64,000 bases of DNA, taken from positions 248,001 through 312,000 of the forward strand of contig OKQS01000001.1 in the NCBI GenBank assembly GCA_900290095.1. Reading direction: 5' to 3'. The position numbers and the translations under genes were made by a program. The notes under the pieces were generated by a model. The model was not told where the DNA came from, did no database searches, and was given only the letters and a program-made list of their open reading frames with translations. This document shows, piece after piece, positions 62,680 through 64,000 of this stretch. The stretch's first letter is position 1. Every line of letters begins with the position of its first letter. Source of the stretch: Khoudiadiopia massiliensis (GTDB taxonomy: Bacteria > Bacillota > Clostridia > Tissierellales > Peptoniphilaceae).

Positions 62680-64000
62680 ATGAGTGATCGGAAGAAAGAT
62701 AATATGTCTGTGTCCGGGTCTAAAAAAAGAATTGACCTCTTAATAAGCATAGTGCCTATGACAAGTGTCCTTATCCTGTGCTTTTTCTTTTTTTCTTTTC
62801 CTGACAGGTCCAACAGGATCCTTGAAAAAGTACGCTTCTTCCTGGGAAACAGTCTGGGTTCCTATTACCTTATAATCGGCCTGGTCTTCTTCTTTTTGTC
62901 AATTTATATGGCCTTTTCCAAGTATGGCAGTATAGTGCTTGGAGATAAGGGTGACAAGCCCGCCCACTCCTTTTTGAGCTGGGGAGCCATGATGTTCACT
63001 TGCGGCCTGGCTGCAGATATTCTTTTCTACTCCTTCTCAGAGTGGATCCTCTATGCCAATGACCCCTATATTAAAGGTAAGGCCAATATAGCGGACTTGT
63101 GCGGGGTCTACCCCCTCTTCCACTGGTCCTTCATCCCTTGGTCTTTTTACTTGGTCCTGGCCGTGGCTTTTGCATATATGCTCCACGTGAAAAAAATTAA
63201 AAGGCAGCGGTTTTCCGAGGCTTGTCGGCCATTGCTGGGAAAAAGCACAGACGGCAGGGGCGGGCGGATAATAGACATGCTTGCGGTATTTGCCCTCATT
63301 GCCGGGACGGCCACCACCTTTTCCATTGCCACCCCTCTTATGAGCACCATAATCAAAGAGCTTTTCCGGACCGATATAAGCAACGATATCTTGACCCCGG
63401 CCATCCTGATCCTGACCTGCTTCATATACTCCTATTCCCTGCTACACGGCATAAAGGGGATTGATCTTCTGGCCAAGGCCTGCATTTTTCTCTTCTTTTC
63501 CCTTATGGCATATGTCCTATTTTTCGGCGGGTCCTGCAAATACATAATTGAAAGCGGCATAGGACAAATGGGCAGGCTTCTCCAGAACTTTTTGCCCATG
63601 TCCACCTATACGGATCCTTTGAGGGAGAATTCATTCCCACAAAACTGGACCATATATTACTGGTCATATTGGATTGTCTGGTGCGTTGCCGCCCCCTTTT
63701 TTATCGGAGCCATTTCCAAGGGTAGGACGGTCCGCCAGACCATACTTGGCGGCTATATTTTTGGGGCCGGGTCCACGCTTCTTAGTTTCATTGTTTTCGG
63801 GAACTATTCCATGAAGATGCAATTTACAGGATTGGCGGATTTTTCCGGCCAATATGCCAAGGGCTTGGATCTCTATAATATAATAATTTCTATTATCAGG
63901 AATTTGCCCATGTCTTCAGTATTTATGTTTTTCCTCTTCATCACAATGATGGCATTTTATGCAACTTCTTTCGATGCCATAGCCCTAACGGCCTCATGCT
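62680..64000 (+). CDS. BCCT family choline/betaine/carnitine transporter, cut by right window edge
   Basis: About 440 codons of a BCCT transporter are visible. After a short hydrophilic start (MSDRKKDNMSVSGSKKR) come about nine helices. BCCT landmarks are TCGLAADILFYSFSEWI (substrate-binding helix region), HWSFIPWSFYLVLAVAFAY, and NWTIYYWSYWIVWCVAAPFFIGAISKGRTVRQ (33 residues in all, with the Trp cluster that makes the cation box). The ATG at 62680 has GAGGAG upstream. In this context choline uptake for the adjacent kinase and cytidylyltransferases is the likely job. The C-terminus is not in the window. Confidence 0.92.
   Translation, partial: MSDRKKDNMSVSGSKKRIDLLISIVPMTSVLILCFFFFSFPDRSNRILEKVRFFLGNSLGSYYLIIGLVFFFLSIYMAFSKYGSIVLGDKGDKPAHSFLSWGAMMFTCGLAADILFYSFSEWILYANDPYIKGKANIADLCGVYPLFHWSFIPWSFYLVLAVAFAYMLHVKKIKRQRFSEACRPLLGKSTDGRGGRIIDMLAVFALIAGTATTFSIATPLMSTIIKELFRTDISNDILTPAILILTCFIYSYSLLHGIKGIDLLAKACIFLFFSLMAYVLFFGGSCKYIIESGIGQMGRLLQNFLPMSTYTDPLRENSFPQNWTIYYWSYWIVWCVAAPFFIGAISKGRTVRQTILGGYIFGAGSTLLSFIVFGNYSMKMQFTGLADFSGQYAKGLDLYNIIISIIRNLPMSSVFMFFLFITMMAFYATSFDAIALTASC

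Overview
The window looks like a chromosomal segment of a low-to-moderate GC anaerobic Bacillota, most likely a Clostridia/Tissierellia (Peptoniphilaceae-like) bacterium. The reasons are RNase J, IreB, MraZ, a SpoVD/PBP2X-type PASTA penicillin-binding protein, a CWB2-repeat autolysin, an NPSTG-anchored giant surface protein, and Bacillota gene orders (alaS-ireB-ruvX-DUF1292; rqcP-divIC-tilS-hpt-ftsH). Genus assignment is inference. I saw no tRNA, rRNA, insertion sequence, integrase or CRISPR array, and no gene-free stretch reaches 300 bases. The longest gap (55852-56117) holds a promoter, glycine riboswitch and terminator.

Layout. (1) 1-20.3 kb, all on the minus strand: a compact division and cell wall (dcw) cluster reading right to left mraZ-rsmH-ftsL-pbp-mraY-murD-ftsW-ftsQ-ftsZ-nrdR. 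After a terminator come rarA-asnS-leuS-rrf2, another terminator, then alaS-ireB, ruvX-DUF1292 and rnjA (cut by the left edge). The cluster lacks murE, murF, murG, murC, murB and ftsA. (2) 20.4-22.7 kb, minus: lgt, a YebC regulator and a YigZ protein. (3) 22.8-27.9 kb, plus: a class A penicillin-binding protein translationally coupled to an OmpR/HisKA two-component system. (4) 27.9-40.8 kb, minus: a long housekeeping operon (dut, rqcP, divIC, tilS, hpt, ftsH, pyrG, panT, coaX, dus, CWB2 amidase), with a HAD phosphatase, an SDR, an OGG-type glycosylase and a flavin reductase upstream. (5) 43.4-46.6 kb, plus: polyphosphate kinase and phosphofructokinase. (6) 46.7-54.3 kb, minus: a 2532-residue wall-anchored surface protein. 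(7) 54.4-56.1 kb, minus: a sodium:alanine/glycine symporter behind a promoter-riboswitch-terminator unit.

(8) 56.1-64.0 kb is the most unusual part: a divergent envelope-polymer locus. Leftward run a TagF/TarF-like glycerophosphotransferase with a YIDPGTGS membrane anchor and an 861-residue fusion of a YidC/Oxa1-like membrane domain to an extracytoplasmic alkaline-phosphatase/LTA-synthase-like domain. The YidC part lacks the groove arginine. Rightward run a fused winged-helix / cytidylyltransferase / choline-kinase protein, a second cytidylyltransferase, and a BCCT transporter that runs off the edge. Together they suggest uptake and activation of choline (or a similar amino-alcohol) and decoration of a glycerophosphate-type polymer, without a visible LicD. 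The CWB2 amidase and the sortase substrate elsewhere in the window would act on or attach to the same envelope. Functions of this locus are inferred from domains and context only.
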